A DNA stretch of 49,587 bases from Faucicola osloensis_B (GCA_964211495.1 CAXORL010000008.1:1-49587), one strand, 5' to 3'. Shown: positions 35,219-43,503, counted from the first letter of the stretch. Notes: generated by a model not told the origin, from the sequence alone. Translations and numbers: made by a program.

Positions 35219-35861
35219 ATACATTCTTCAAAGTCTTGAGACTCATAACAGTATTGATCCAGATTTAACCACTGCCTGGATGATAAATTATTTAGCGGAA
35301 CAAATTAATTTAGCCAAAATGAGTAGTGATGCTGAAATTAAAAGTAAATGTTTCGAAACAATTTTACTCCTTTGGGAAAAATATTATTCCTACCCAGAAA
35401 AAATTCGACCTTTTAAGAATTTTGAGCCTGTTATTCGAGCTTTAGAAGCTATAAGTCCAGACAACGACAAACCAAAATATTATATTAAAAAAATAATTGA
35501 TGAGTTGTCACTAAGAGTTAGTGATGAAGAATCTCACACTAGTGATTGGGTCGAGAACATAGAAATCATTGATACTGCTGCAAAAAACCTTATAGATTAC
35601 TGTGTAGATCAAGCGTTAATCAATGCAAGAGACGAGGAAACTCGAGAGTTAGTGGAAATACTAAAAAAGGCTGGATTGACTAATCCAATAATTGACATCT
35701 TTATAAATTATTTCGATGAAGAAGATGAAAGCGATAGTCAAAGTGATGAAATAAATCAACTTCAAGGTAAAATCAAGTATTTGGATGACTTACAGTCAAT
35801 TATGGATAAAATCAGACAATCTATCAATGATGAAATTGATAAGCTGAACAATAAACCCTAA
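35133..35861 (+). CDS. Accessory protein overlapping the STAND NTPase gene
   Basis: This acidic helical protein of about 242 residues is in the +1 frame relative to the giant gene and overlaps its end by about 86 bases. Possible starts are GTG 35106 and ATG 35115, 35133 and 35139. None has a clear ribosome-binding site, so translation probably depends on coupling to the upstream gene. The C-terminus carries an acidic linker (FDEEDESDSQSDE) and a coiled coil (INQLQGKIKYLDDLQSIMDK). I recognise no family. The tight overlap suggests that it works with the NTPase, for example as a regulator or partner subunit. The block ends after this gene. Confidence 0.6.
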   Translation: MNMNQFEKPSSYLPTENLEVEQSVIDLGRYILQSLETHNSIDPDLTTAWMINYLAEQINLAKMSSDAEIKSKCFETILLLWEKYYSYPEKIRPFKNFEPVIRALEAISPDNDKPKYYIKKIIDELSLRVSDEESHTSDWVENIEIIDTAAKNLIDYCVDQALINARDEETRELVEILKKAGLTNPIIDIFINYFDEEDESDSQSDEINQLQGKIKYLDDLQSIMDKIRQSINDEIDKLNNKP

Positions 35862-36037
35862 ATACAATAGCAATGAACAACTAAAATTCTAACTTCGCAT
35901 AATTTATTTTATGTTAAATAATATTTTTGAAATCAAATAATTGCCCACTCTATTTTAGATATTACCAAGTATTCTAATAAAAAAATAGCCTTATAAATTT
36001 CTCCGTTCCTTTCATCATACATCAATCACTTGTTTAT

Positions 36038-36730
36038 TTATTGAGCCAACATCCACGCCACCGCTGCATCGATATGCAGAAGTGTGGTGTCAAATACAGG
36101 TAGTGGGCTATTTTCTTCATTGATAAGCAGTCCGATTTCAGTACACCCCAAAATTACGGCTTGGGCCCCCTGCGCTTTGAGTGTCTTAATGATTTGAATA
36201 TATTGCTCGGCAGAGCTTCGTTTAATGTTGTTTAAACACAACTCATCATAAATAATGCGGTGCACGATTTGCTGATCAGATTCGTTAGGAATAATCGTTT
36301 GGATACCATATTTGGCTAAAGTTGTTTGGTAAAAACCATCCGTCATACTAAAACTAGTCCCTAACAATCCTACTTTGTCCAAGCCTTGTTTAGCAATGGC
36401 TTGAGCCGTGATATCAATCAAATGTAAAAATGGTACATCTATCGCATCTGTGATGAACTCAGCGACTTTGTGCATGGTATTGGTGGCAAGTAAGATTCCA
36501 TCAACGCCTGCGAGTACTAAGCGTTTTGCAGCATCCGCTAACATCTCACCTGCTTGTTGCCAGTTGCCTTGTTTTTGTAGTTGGGCAATTTCTTCAAAGT
36601 CGAGATTATAAATCACTAGCCTAGCCCCATGATTAGCGCCAAGACGTTGATTGATTTGTTCATTGATTGTTTGGTAGTAGCTGATTGAACTTGCGGTACT
36701 CATGCCGCCAATAATGCCGAGTAGTTTCAT
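36038..36730 (-). CDS. Aspartate/glutamate racemase family protein, YgeA type
   Basis: This 230-residue cytosolic enzyme interconverts L- and D-amino acids without a cofactor. The N-terminus KLLGIIGGMSTASSISYYQ is the family start. The two active-site segments are LLATNTMHK with Thr83 in place of the usual first Cys, and VILGCTEIGLL with Cys196. The Thr/Cys pair is that of E. coli YgeA, reported as a broad-specificity racemase of lower activity on Asp/Glu. The gene is divergent from leuA and ends in the spacer after the defence block. Confidence 0.85.
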   Translation of the reverse strand: MKLLGIIGGMSTASSISYYQTINEQINQRLGANHGARLVIYNLDFEEIAQLQKQGNWQQAGEMLADAAKRLVLAGVDGILLATNTMHKVAEFITDAIDVPFLHLIDITAQAIAKQGLDKVGLLGTSFSMTDGFYQTTLAKYGIQTIIPNESDQQIVHRIIYDELCLNNIKRSSAEQYIQIIKTLKAQGAQAVILGCTEIGLLINEENSPLPVFDTTLLHIDAAVAWMLAQ

Positions 36731-36950
36731 ATGATGATGCCTATGGTTAGTTCCTATTTTAATTGGCTACTATAGGGTAATTTAATAGTTAATGCCCGAT
36801 ACAGTTGTTTTTTAAATTTCAAAATTGTGTAGGTGATTTAAACATCACAATTATTTGCCGAAAACCACTAGCAAAGAATCCTGTCCGAAACTCGAAGGCA
36901 TCACCACTAAAACTTCGATAGCATGGTTTTAACCTAATAAGGAGATAACC

Positions 36951-38621
36951 ATGCTAACCAATCCTCAAACCAAATACCAGCGCTTTACCATTGAGCCTTT
37001 TCCCACCCGCACCTGGTGCAACAACCAGCTTACTACTGCCCCGCGCTGGTGCTCATCTGACTTGAGAGATGGCAACCAAGCCTTAATCAATCCGATGGAC
37101 TCGGACAAAAAGTTGTATTTATTCAATCATTTGGTGGCGATTGGCTTTAAAGAAATTGAAGTGGCTTTTCCTTCTGCATCTGAAACCGATTTTAACTTTG
37201 TACGACAGTTAATTGATGACAAGCTTATTCCTAACGATGTATGGATTCAAGTCATTACCCAATCACGTCCTGAACTTATTGCTAAGACCTTTGACGCATT
37301 ACAAGGCGCATCCAAAGCGATTGTCCATTTATACAATGCCACTGCCCCTGTCTTTCGTGAGGTGGTATTTAATCAAGACAAAGCCAGTACCATAGAATTA
37401 GCAGTAAATGGGGCAAGGTTGGTTAAACAGCATTGTGAGCAAAATCCCAACACCCAATGGCAATTTGAGTATTCACCAGAAACTTTTTGCTTTACTGAGC
37501 GAGAATTTGCCCTAGAGATTTGTGAAGCGGTTAAAGATGTCTGGCAGCCGACGGCTAAACGACCTATGATTATCAATCTACCTGCCACGGTTGAGATGAA
37601 TACACCCAATGTATATGCCGATCAAATTGAATGGTTTATTCAAAATTTTTCGGATTTATCGCATATTACGATTAGTATTCATCCGCATAATGACAGGGGC
37701 ACCGGGGTAGCCTGCGCTGAACTTGCCATGCTTGCAGGAGCAACCCGAGTCGAAGGCTGTCTATTTGGTAATGGTGAACGTACGGGCAATGTTGATTTGG
37801 TAACACTTGCGTTAAATCTATATACCCAGGGCATTTATCCCAACTTAGATTTTTCAAATCTTCAACAAACTGCTAATGTAATGACCTATTGCAATGAGCT
37901 GCCGATTCATCCACGACATCCGTATGCCGGTGAACTCGTATTTACTGCCTTTAGTGGCTCTCACCAAGATGCGATTAAAAAGGGTTTCGCTAAACGTCAA
38001 GAAAATCCAAACAGTGTTTGGAATGTGCCGTACTTTACCATTGACCCTAAAGACATTGGTGCAACCTATGAAGCAGTCATAAGGGTCAATAGCCAATCTG
38101 GTAAAAGTGGTGCAGCATGGCTGCTTGAAACCCATCATGGCATCAAATTACCCCGTGCGTTTCAGCTGGACTTTAGCCAACAGGTTAAAGACTTTACCCA
38201 CCAGCATGAAAAAGAAGCCAGTATGGCCGAGATTTGGCAGTTGTTTAAAGAACGTTATGGCTTAAATTTATATCAGCCAGCAGGCTATCAAGTACAAGGT
38301 TTTACTGGGAGAAACAATGCCGATGACTATCATCTAACGGTTGAGCTTTCTAACCCCAATGAGTTAACAATTGAGGGAGTAGGCAACGGAATACTCTCTG
38401 CTTTTGTTAATGCGATTAACAGCCACTTTGATAGACGATTTAGCATTGAGCAGTATGATGAGCATAGCTTAGGGAAAGCCAGTGATAGCCAAGCGATTTG
38501 TTATGTGATGCTAAAAGAAGATGATGAGTCGTTTTATGGGGTAGCCATTGGCGATGATGTGGCAAAAACGTCGATGCAGGCGGTGATCAATGCCTGTCAA
38601 CAGCAACTTATACCTGGGTAA
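36951..38621 (+). CDS. leuA: 2-isopropylmalate synthase
   Basis: The product condenses acetyl-CoA with 2-oxoisovalerate, the first committed step of leucine synthesis. The 556 residues match the long form of LeuA (class 2, as in Corynebacterium and many proteobacteria). The TIM-barrel active site is seen as WCSSDLRDGNQALINPM (R39, D40) and the metal-binding ISIHPHNDRGTG. The C-terminal third is the leucine-sensing regulatory domain, ending QAVINACQQQL. AAGGAGATAACC precedes the ATG. The 220-base leader has no obvious leucine-rich leader peptide. Its last 14 bases overlap the convergent AraC gene. Confidence 0.93.
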   Translation: MLTNPQTKYQRFTIEPFPTRTWCNNQLTTAPRWCSSDLRDGNQALINPMDSDKKLYLFNHLVAIGFKEIEVAFPSASETDFNFVRQLIDDKLIPNDVWIQVITQSRPELIAKTFDALQGASKAIVHLYNATAPVFREVVFNQDKASTIELAVNGARLVKQHCEQNPNTQWQFEYSPETFCFTEREFALEICEAVKDVWQPTAKRPMIINLPATVEMNTPNVYADQIEWFIQNFSDLSHITISIHPHNDRGTGVACAELAMLAGATRVEGCLFGNGERTGNVDLVTLALNLYTQGIYPNLDFSNLQQTANVMTYCNELPIHPRHPYAGELVFTAFSGSHQDAIKKGFAKRQENPNSVWNVPYFTIDPKDIGATYEAVIRVNSQSGKSGAAWLLETHHGIKLPRAFQLDFSQQVKDFTHQHEKEASMAEIWQLFKERYGLNLYQPAGYQVQGFTGRNNADDYHLTVELSNPNELTIEGVGNGILSAFVNAINSHFDRRFSIEQYDEHSLGKASDSQAICYVMLKEDDESFYGVAIGDDVAKTSMQAVINACQQQLIPG

Positions 38622-39390
38622 AGTTGCGCTGATACCCAGCAACGTATTGGGTCGGTGATAGCCCAATACGCTGTTTAAAAGCGGTACTAAACGCACTGGG
38701 GCTATCATAGCCAACGGCTAATGCCACATCGACCACGCTTTGACCTTGCAACAGTAACTCAAGACTGTGCTGCAACCGCAGCCGTCTTAGCCATTCAATA
38801 AAGCTTAACCCTGTTTGCTGAGTAAATTGCCGTGACACCGTGCGTTCACTGATGTTAAGCAGGTGGGCAATATCAGCAAGTGTCCATGGATGCGACAGTC
38901 GCGCACTAATTTTTTCAATTAAGGCTTGATACTCAGGTAAAGCAGGCTGTGGTACTTCAAATTCTGTGAGTGGTGTTAAGCATCTAGTTTCATCAAGTAT
39001 CAGCTCAACGATCCAGGCTTCACGGGTATTGGTTTCATAATGACTGTCAATACCAACGGCACTGCCAAGCAACGCTTGCAGTAACTCGCTGATGGCAACC
39101 ACTTGACTGCGATTGGGTAGGTCTGCCCGTGTCAATGGTTCAACAAAGGCGGATAAAACTTGGGTATTCTTTAAAATAGTTAGCCTATGTTCAGTACCTT
39201 TTGTTAGCCATATTCCTCGATTTTGGGTAATGGCAAATTGGCCAGTAGGCGTCGTTACTCGGATAAAGCCGTGTTTTACGATAATAAGCTGATGACAGAC
39301 ATGGCGATGGCATGGTTCGGACATCCCGGTTTCGTAGTACTGTTCGACAATACTTAATGGCTGTTGAGGTTGTAAGGATTGAAAATACAT
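38608..39390 (-). CDS. AraC-family transcriptional regulator
   Basis: This is a 260-residue DNA-binding regulator. The N-terminal cupin (about 15-90, with HRHVCHQLIIVKHGF and RGIWLTKGTEHRL) probably binds a small effector. The C-terminal double helix-turn-helix spans about 155-255 (WTLADIAHLLNISERTVSRQ and DVALAVGYDSPSAFSTAFKQ). The type resembles regulators of small efflux or metabolic genes. It runs convergent to leuA with a 14-base overlap of the 3' ends. Target unknown. The transporter gene at 39901 is not divergent to it. Confidence 0.88.
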   Translation of the reverse strand: MYFQSLQPQQPLSIVEQYYETGMSEPCHRHVCHQLIIVKHGFIRVTTPTGQFAITQNRGIWLTKGTEHRLTILKNTQVLSAFVEPLTRADLPNRSQVVAISELLQALLGSAVGIDSHYETNTREAWIVELILDETRCLTPLTEFEVPQPALPEYQALIEKISARLSHPWTLADIAHLLNISERTVSRQFTQQTGLSFIEWLRRLRLQHSLELLLQGQSVVDVALAVGYDSPSAFSTAFKQRIGLSPTQYVAGYQRNFTQV

Positions 39391-39564
39391 ACGCGATTGG
39401 TCAATTCAATGGCTTAATGAGGCTAAAAATTTCTGCTTTCATTATACTTGAAAACTGTTTAAGCTCTCCGATATGGAGTTTGATTTAATTTAGGCAATTG
39501 GAATATTTGCCCTTACTGAAAATACTTAGGATATGGCTATTAAGCCTTTCTATGGAGAGATGAA

Positions 39565-39657
39565 ATGAACGATGACTATGTACGTTCTGCAACCATGACC
39601 ATGCTATCGATTATGGCAGGTATTATTATCATGTTAGTGGTTGCAATAATCTATTGA
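39565..39657 (+). CDS. Small single-pass membrane protein, 30 residues
   Basis: This is a short ORF with a strong site (TATGGAGAGATGAA) directly before the ATG. The first ten residues are polar (MNDDYVRSAT), followed by one hydrophobic helix from about 13 to 29 (LSIMAGIIIMLVVAI) and a terminal Tyr. A stable hairpin follows the stop by ten bases. The arrangement ribosome site, single membrane helix and hairpin supports a real microprotein. Such proteins often stabilise membrane complexes, but no partner is seen here. Confidence 0.5.
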   Translation: MNDDYVRSATMTMLSIMAGIIIMLVVAIIY

Positions 39658-39666
39658 ACCTTCTGC

Positions 39667-39690
39667 AAGTGGAGTCTTAAGGCTCCACTT
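39667..39690 (+). terminator. Hairpin after the 30-residue ORF
   Basis: AAGTGGAG (39667-39674) pairs perfectly with CTCCACTT (39683-39690) across an 8-base loop. There is no strong T run (CGCCCATCTTTC follows), so it may protect the 3' end rather than terminate alone. Confidence 0.45.
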
Positions 39691-39746
39691 CGCCCATCTT
39701 TCATTATGTTAAATAAATCGTTTGAACTCAAAATTTAAGTGTGTTA

Positions 39747-39856
39747 GAGCTTACGCAAAAATAGAAGAAGCGTTCGTGCTGAGCTTGTCGAACCATAACT
39801 TATGCGCACCGTTCGATAGGCTTAGGGCGAGCGGAGACTTAAAAATGCGTAAGTCC
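39747..39856. repeat. MITE-like palindromic repeat
   Basis: The outer arms are CTTACGCAAAAAT (from 39750) and ATGCGTAAG (to 39853). Inside lies a second imperfect palindrome with arms GTTCGTGCTGAGCTTGTCGA and CGTTCGATAGGCTTAGGGCG. The whole 110-base unit can fold into one long hairpin and codes for nothing. The motif of Ser/Thr-free GAGCTTGTCGAAC arms is widespread in bacterial intergenic regions. The outer arms resemble IS terminal repeats, so a non-autonomous element is likely. Confidence 0.6.
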
Positions 39857-39900
39857 TAATGGTAAATACTTAAAAATAACAAGTGAAACGTATAAAGTAT

Positions 39901-40764
39901 TTAATTTGCATACTTTTTGGCACCTATCACGCAAATGACTGCAGCTATAGAAGTAAATATCATCAAATAGCTTACATTTTCATGTAACAAAGTGGCAGCC
40001 AATAATAATCCTAAAAATGGTTGTAACAATTGCAATTGGCCCACTGCCGCAATACCCCCTTGAGCCAAGCCTTTGTACCAAAACACGAAACCCACTAACA
40101 TACTAAAAACTGACACATACATTAGACCAATCCATGCAGAGGTTGAAATGCTATGTAAAGTCGTCGGGAACATAAAAATTGCTATTGGTAGTAAGATTGG
40201 CATTGATAATACTAAAGCCCAACAGATTACCTGCCAACCACCTAACTCTTGAGAAAGTTTAGCACCTTCAGCATACCCCCACCCACACACTACAATCGAT
40301 GTAATCATTAGCAAATCACCTACCAGCGACTCCTTTATACCGGTAAAACCTACATAAAGACTGATACACAATGCCCCCATTAGTGAAAACACCCAAAATA
40401 ATGGTTTTGGTCTCTCTTGAGTTCTTAGTACCGCGAAGACTGCAGTACTAAGAGGAAGTAAGCCTATAAATACAATAGAATGAGCAGAGTCGATATATTT
40501 TAATGCGATACCTGTTAATAGTGGAAACCCAATAACACAGCCTAGCGCAACGATAAACAACGCTGGGAGATTATCCCGTTTTGGCTTTGGCTGTTTCAAT
40601 AACAAGAGCAATACTAACCCTAATATTGCAGCGATAATGGCACGAATGCAAGTTAAAAAAATAGGGTTAAAGTCAGCAACAGCCAAGCGAGTTGCTGGTA
40701 AGGAACCAGAAAATATAGCGACACCTATAATGCCATTTATCCAACCATTTACAGCTTTATTCAT
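39901..40764 (-). CDS. EamA/DMT-family transporter
   Basis: This 287-residue inner-membrane protein has ten hydrophobic segments in two EamA repeats. The first has SGSLPATRLAVADFNPIFLT and the second WIGLMYVSVFSMLVGFVFWY, then QLLQPFLGLLLAA, all typical of drug/metabolite exporters. The substrate is unknown. Family members export amino acids and related metabolites. It is divergent from a MocR regulator, a common pairing in which the regulator controls the transporter. The start at 40764 is preceded by AAGGTGACGAAAA. Confidence 0.85.
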   Translation of the reverse strand: MNKAVNGWINGIIGVAIFSGSLPATRLAVADFNPIFLTCIRAIIAAILGLVLLLLLKQPKPKRDNLPALFIVALGCVIGFPLLTGIALKYIDSAHSIVFIGLLPLSTAVFAVLRTQERPKPLFWVFSLMGALCISLYVGFTGIKESLVGDLLMITSIVVCGWGYAEGAKLSQELGGWQVICWALVLSMPILLPIAIFMFPTTLHSISTSAWIGLMYVSVFSMLVGFVFWYKGLAQGGIAAVGQLQLLQPFLGLLLAATLLHENVSYLMIFTSIAAVICVIGAKKYAN

Positions 40765-40855
40765 TTTTCGTCACCTTAAAAATTTTATTATTTGTCAAAT
40801 TTAAAGTAACTATTGAAACATAGGATTGTCAGCGTAAAATAGCTACAATCTAAAT

Positions 40856-40873
40856 ACAGTTTATGAAAACTGT
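40856..40873. promoter_or_regulatory. Palindromic operator in the eamA-mocR spacer
   Basis: ACAGTTT-ATGA-AAACTGT is a perfect 7-base inverted repeat with a 4-base centre. It lies 34 bases before the mocR start and just upstream of a -10-like TACAAT (40891-40896). Its place between divergent genes fits a binding site for the MocR protein. Confidence 0.45.
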
Positions 40874-40907
40874 TATGATTATATTTTCAGTACAATGATA
40901 AGTACCT

Positions 40908-42302
40908 ATGCCTAAAACCAATTCAAAAGTAAATCAAATAATTGAAGCGATTCATGCAAAGATCGCTAACCGTACTTACTTACCTGGCTCACGTTTACCT
41001 TCAGTTCGCTTACAAGCAAAATCAATGCAAGTGTCTGTCTCGACTGTGGTAGAGGCCTATGGACGGTTGATGGCTACGGGGGTTATCATGTCAAAAAGAG
41101 GCTCGGGGTATTATGTTAATACGCCCATTGCACCCCTATCACTGAATCATTTAGGGCCGAATTTAGATAGAGCCGTAGACCCACTTTGGATATCTCGACA
41201 ATCATTAACTGCTAACGATGATATGCTAAAACCAGGCTGCGGATGGCTACCTGAGTCTTGGATGTATGAAATGGGGTTTCGTAAAGCATTACGTCAAGTT
41301 TCTCGTTGTGATGTTAAACCATTGGTAGAATATGCAACTCCTGCAGGAAATTTGGCATTAAGACAATTATTAGTCAGACGGCTCAGTAAACTTGAGATTA
41401 ATATAGAGGTAGATCAAATTGTTTTAACAGAGTCAGGTACCCACGCTATTGATCTATTGTGTAGGTTTTTTCTAGAACCAGGTGATACTGTACTGATAGA
41501 TGATCCTTGCTATTTTAACTTTCAGGCACTGCTAAAAGCACATCGTGTCAATATTGTTGGAATCCCTTATACAAAAGATGGTCCAGATTTAGAAAAATTT
41601 GAAATAGCGCTAAAGTTGTCTCCCCGCTTGTATATAACCAATTCAGGCATTCATAATCCAACAGGTGCTAGATTATCCACAGTTAAAGCACATCAACTAT
41701 TAAAACTGGTTAGTGATACTAACCTCATCATTATTGAAGATGATATTTTCGCTGATTTTGAATTAAATCCTGCACCAAGGTTAGCTGCATTCGATAATTT
41801 ATCTCAAGTTATTCAAATTGGAAGCTTTTCTAAAAGTATCTCTGCATCGTTACGTTGTGGCTATATTGCAACAAAAGCAAAATGGATTGAGGATTTGATT
41901 GATTTGAAAATTGCCACCACATTTGGTGGTGGTCATTTAGCATCTGAAGTCATTGTTAAAATCCTCTCCGAGAGTGGATATCAGCGTTATCTGGAGTCAT
42001 TACGAATTCGACTTGCTAAAAAAATGCAGATAACTATTCAAAAGTTATCTGTTTTAGGTATAACGCCTTATTTAGTACCTGAAGCAGGCATGTTTTTGTG
42101 GTGTCAGCTGCCAATGGATGTTGATGCAGCAAGACTTGCTAAAGATTGTTTGAGTGAAGGCGTTATTTTAGCACCAGGCAATGTATTTAGTCAGTCATTA
42201 AACGCTCGCTCCATGTTACGTTTTAATGTCGCTCAGTGTGATGATAAGCGCATTTTTGAGGTATTAAAAAGATTATTATCAGGTTATGAAGCAGGATATT
42301 AA
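40908..42302 (+). CDS. MocR-type GntR regulator with aminotransferase domain
   Basis: This is a 464-residue transcription factor. Residues 5-75 are a GntR winged helix (PGSRLPSVRLQAKSMQVSVS, then MSKRGSGYYV). Residues 100-460 are a fold-type I aminotransferase: TPAGNLALRQLL, YITNSGIHNPTGARLS, EDDIFADF, and the PLP lysine expected at K309 in GSFSKSISASLRCGY. The domain senses PLP and/or an amino-acid ligand rather than acting as an enzyme. Relatives such as PdxR and GabR control vitamin B6 or GABA genes. The divergent EamA transporter is the likely target. Confidence 0.88.
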   Translation: MPKTNSKVNQIIEAIHAKIANRTYLPGSRLPSVRLQAKSMQVSVSTVVEAYGRLMATGVIMSKRGSGYYVNTPIAPLSLNHLGPNLDRAVDPLWISRQSLTANDDMLKPGCGWLPESWMYEMGFRKALRQVSRCDVKPLVEYATPAGNLALRQLLVRRLSKLEINIEVDQIVLTESGTHAIDLLCRFFLEPGDTVLIDDPCYFNFQALLKAHRVNIVGIPYTKDGPDLEKFEIALKLSPRLYITNSGIHNPTGARLSTVKAHQLLKLVSDTNLIIIEDDIFADFELNPAPRLAAFDNLSQVIQIGSFSKSISASLRCGYIATKAKWIEDLIDLKIATTFGGGHLASEVIVKILSESGYQRYLESLRIRLAKKMQITIQKLSVLGITPYLVPEAGMFLWCQLPMDVDAARLAKDCLSEGVILAPGNVFSQSLNARSMLRFNVAQCDDKRIFEVLKRLLSGYEAGY

Positions 42303-42367
42303 AGTTTTTTCTAACATAGCTCACATAGTTTAACTTTACTGATTCTAGGTTTTGCTTCGGCTAGTTT

Positions 42368-42410
42368 CTCTATTAGCGCTGAAAACCGAGTGTGTCTATC
42401 ACTAATAGAG
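42368..42410 (+). terminator. Inverted repeat after mocR
   Basis: CTCTATTAG (42368-42376) and CTAATAGAG (42402-42410) pair perfectly across 25 bases. No T run follows. It may be a weak terminator or a relic end of the IS pieces that begin at about 42420. Confidence 0.3.
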
Positions 42411-42478
42411 CGGATGCCGGTAGTGTTCAAAAAACTGTGTCATTTCCATAAACTGTTCAGAAAAACAGGAATGACATC

Positions 42479-42837
42479 ATGCAAAACTTTGACTTTAATG
42501 AAGCCCTAAAAGCCATTCAATCAGGAAAGCCTATTACAGGCAGTGATGGGGTACTAGCCCCACTCACTCATCAAACAACTTACCGAAGCTGCCCTATCAG
42601 CTGAAATAGACAGCTACCTTGAGCAAAATCCTATTGGCAACCGCCTTAATGGCTACAGCAAAAAGACGATCAAATCAGCGGTTGGTAGCTTTGCACTTGA
42701 AACACCACGAGACCGCAATGGGGAATTTGAGCCTGAGCGAGGAAATAGCGAAGCACTGCTTCGCTCGCGCGCAAGACCAAGGCTATACCTGAATGACTGA
42801 TTAAAAAGCACCAAACCAAGCTCACCCCCGAGATGAG
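42479..42837 (+). pseudogene. IS256-family (Mutator-type) transposase remnant
   Basis: The N-terminal part of an IS256 transposase is readable in pieces: FDFNEALKAIQSGKPITGSD, GVLAPL, then after a frameshift IKQLTEAALSAEIDSYLEQ and SKKTIKSAVGSFALETPRDR. The frameshift comes from a doubled ACTC (4 bases added) near 42561. A 59-base palindromic unit is inserted after FEPE. The frame resumes as LIKKHQTKLTPEMS, then homology ends at a junction with an IS3 piece. The catalytic part is gone. The IS end-like TGTTCAAAAAACTGTG lies just upstream, from 42423. Confidence 0.75.
42738..42796. repeat. 59 bp palindromic mini-element, copy B
   Basis: The core is GCGAAGC-ACT-GCTTCGC at 42748-42764, the same stem as copy A at 158-174 with one loop base changed. 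The tail GCAAGACCAAGGCTATACCT matches GCAAGGCGAGAGCTATGCTC of copy A. From the stem onward both copies are 49 bases long. It separates codons GAG (42735-42737) and CTG (42797) of the IS256 relic. Its exact removal rejoins FEPE to LIKKHQTKL. Confidence 0.65.
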
Positions 42838-42958
42838 TTTGCCCATTACACGATGTAATCAGGTATGGCATACGGATATCACCTACGTTCGCCTAGCCAG
42901 GGGCTTTGTATGCTTGATGGCGGTAATTAATCGGGCTAGACATTGGGGAGTACCTTAA
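42838..42958 (+). pseudogene. IS3-family transposase fragment
   Basis: A short frame reads PITRCNQVWHTDITYVRLAR and GFVCLMAVIN, the first catalytic aspartate segment of an IS3-family OrfB (WHTDITY). After about 42930 the homology is lost and the frame stops at 42956. Both junctions are abrupt: with the IS256 relic on the left and with unrelated DNA on the right. So this is a patchwork of two dead elements. Confidence 0.65.
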
Positions 42959-42997
42959 AGTACTGCTTTGCAGCATGCACTAATAGCAAAATGTTTA

Positions 42998-43026
42998 TTG
43001 ACTATTTTTAAACGTTCGTTTAAATT
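42998..43026 (+). promoter_or_regulatory. Promoter with perfect operator palindrome, lipid operon
   Basis: TTGACT (42998-43003) and TAAATT (43021-43026) are separated by 17 bases. The palindrome TTTAAACG-TT-CGTTTAAA (43007-43024) fills the spacer and enters the -10 box. The second gene downstream is a TetR regulator, so this is probably its operator, blocking polymerase binding until an acyl ligand releases it. Confidence 0.6.
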
Positions 43027-43077
43027 ACTTTTATTATGATTATTAAAGAGCTAAATGGACATCGTTAACGAGTTAAT

Positions 43078-43503
43078 ATGCTAATTGAACAACCTAACCG
43101 CAAATATTGGACATATACCAGCTTAAAATGGTTGGTATGGTTTAATATTTTTACCACGATTTTGCATTATGTGGACAATATTTTGTTTTTTGCGCATTAT
43201 CCCGAACCTACCTGGCTCAATCCCACGTTGGTGGATGCATTTTGGTTTTTAATGACCCCATTTGCCCTTTTGGCACTTTGGCTGATTAAACATCAGCACT
43301 TGTATTGGGGCTTGGTGAGTATGGTGCTGTATTGCCTAATGAGTTTATTGGTATTGGGTCACTACCTCATCCCCAGTGAGCACATTAGCCTTAAGATTCA
43401 TGCGTTTATTTGGTTAGAGGCACTTGCGGCGATTGGGCTATTAGCGTATGTCATGGGCTATGTACAGATGTCAAAGCCCTTCACCTTAAAGAATGGAGCG
43501 TAG
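43078..43503 (+). CDS. Small integral membrane protein of unknown function
   Basis: This is a 141-residue protein with four hydrophobic helices (about 17-36, 52-70, 75-97, 105-128) and no signal peptide. Aromatic-rich segments include WLVWFNIFTTILHYVDNILF and HLYWGLVSMVLYCLMSLLVL. I do not recognise the family. It is the first gene after a promoter-operator and its stop lies 5 bases before the TetR gene, so it belongs to the acyl-ester operon. A role in membrane lipid handling is only a guess from its neighbours. Confidence 0.7.
   Translation: MLIEQPNRKYWTYTSLKWLVWFNIFTTILHYVDNILFFAHYPEPTWLNPTLVDAFWFLMTPFALLALWLIKHQHLYWGLVSMVLYCLMSLLVLGHYLIPSEHISLKIHAFIWLEALAAIGLLAYVMGYVQMSKPFTLKNGA

Noticed and set aside
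35985..36030. Fourth copy of the CCGTTTTCTGTGCT repeat
   Set aside because: Only TTTCTCCGTT matches and the rest diverges, so the similarity is within chance.
36870..36950. Leucine attenuator leader peptide before leuA
   Set aside because: No short frame with clustered Leu codons and no terminator/antiterminator pair could be found. Only a very short frame with one Leu is present.
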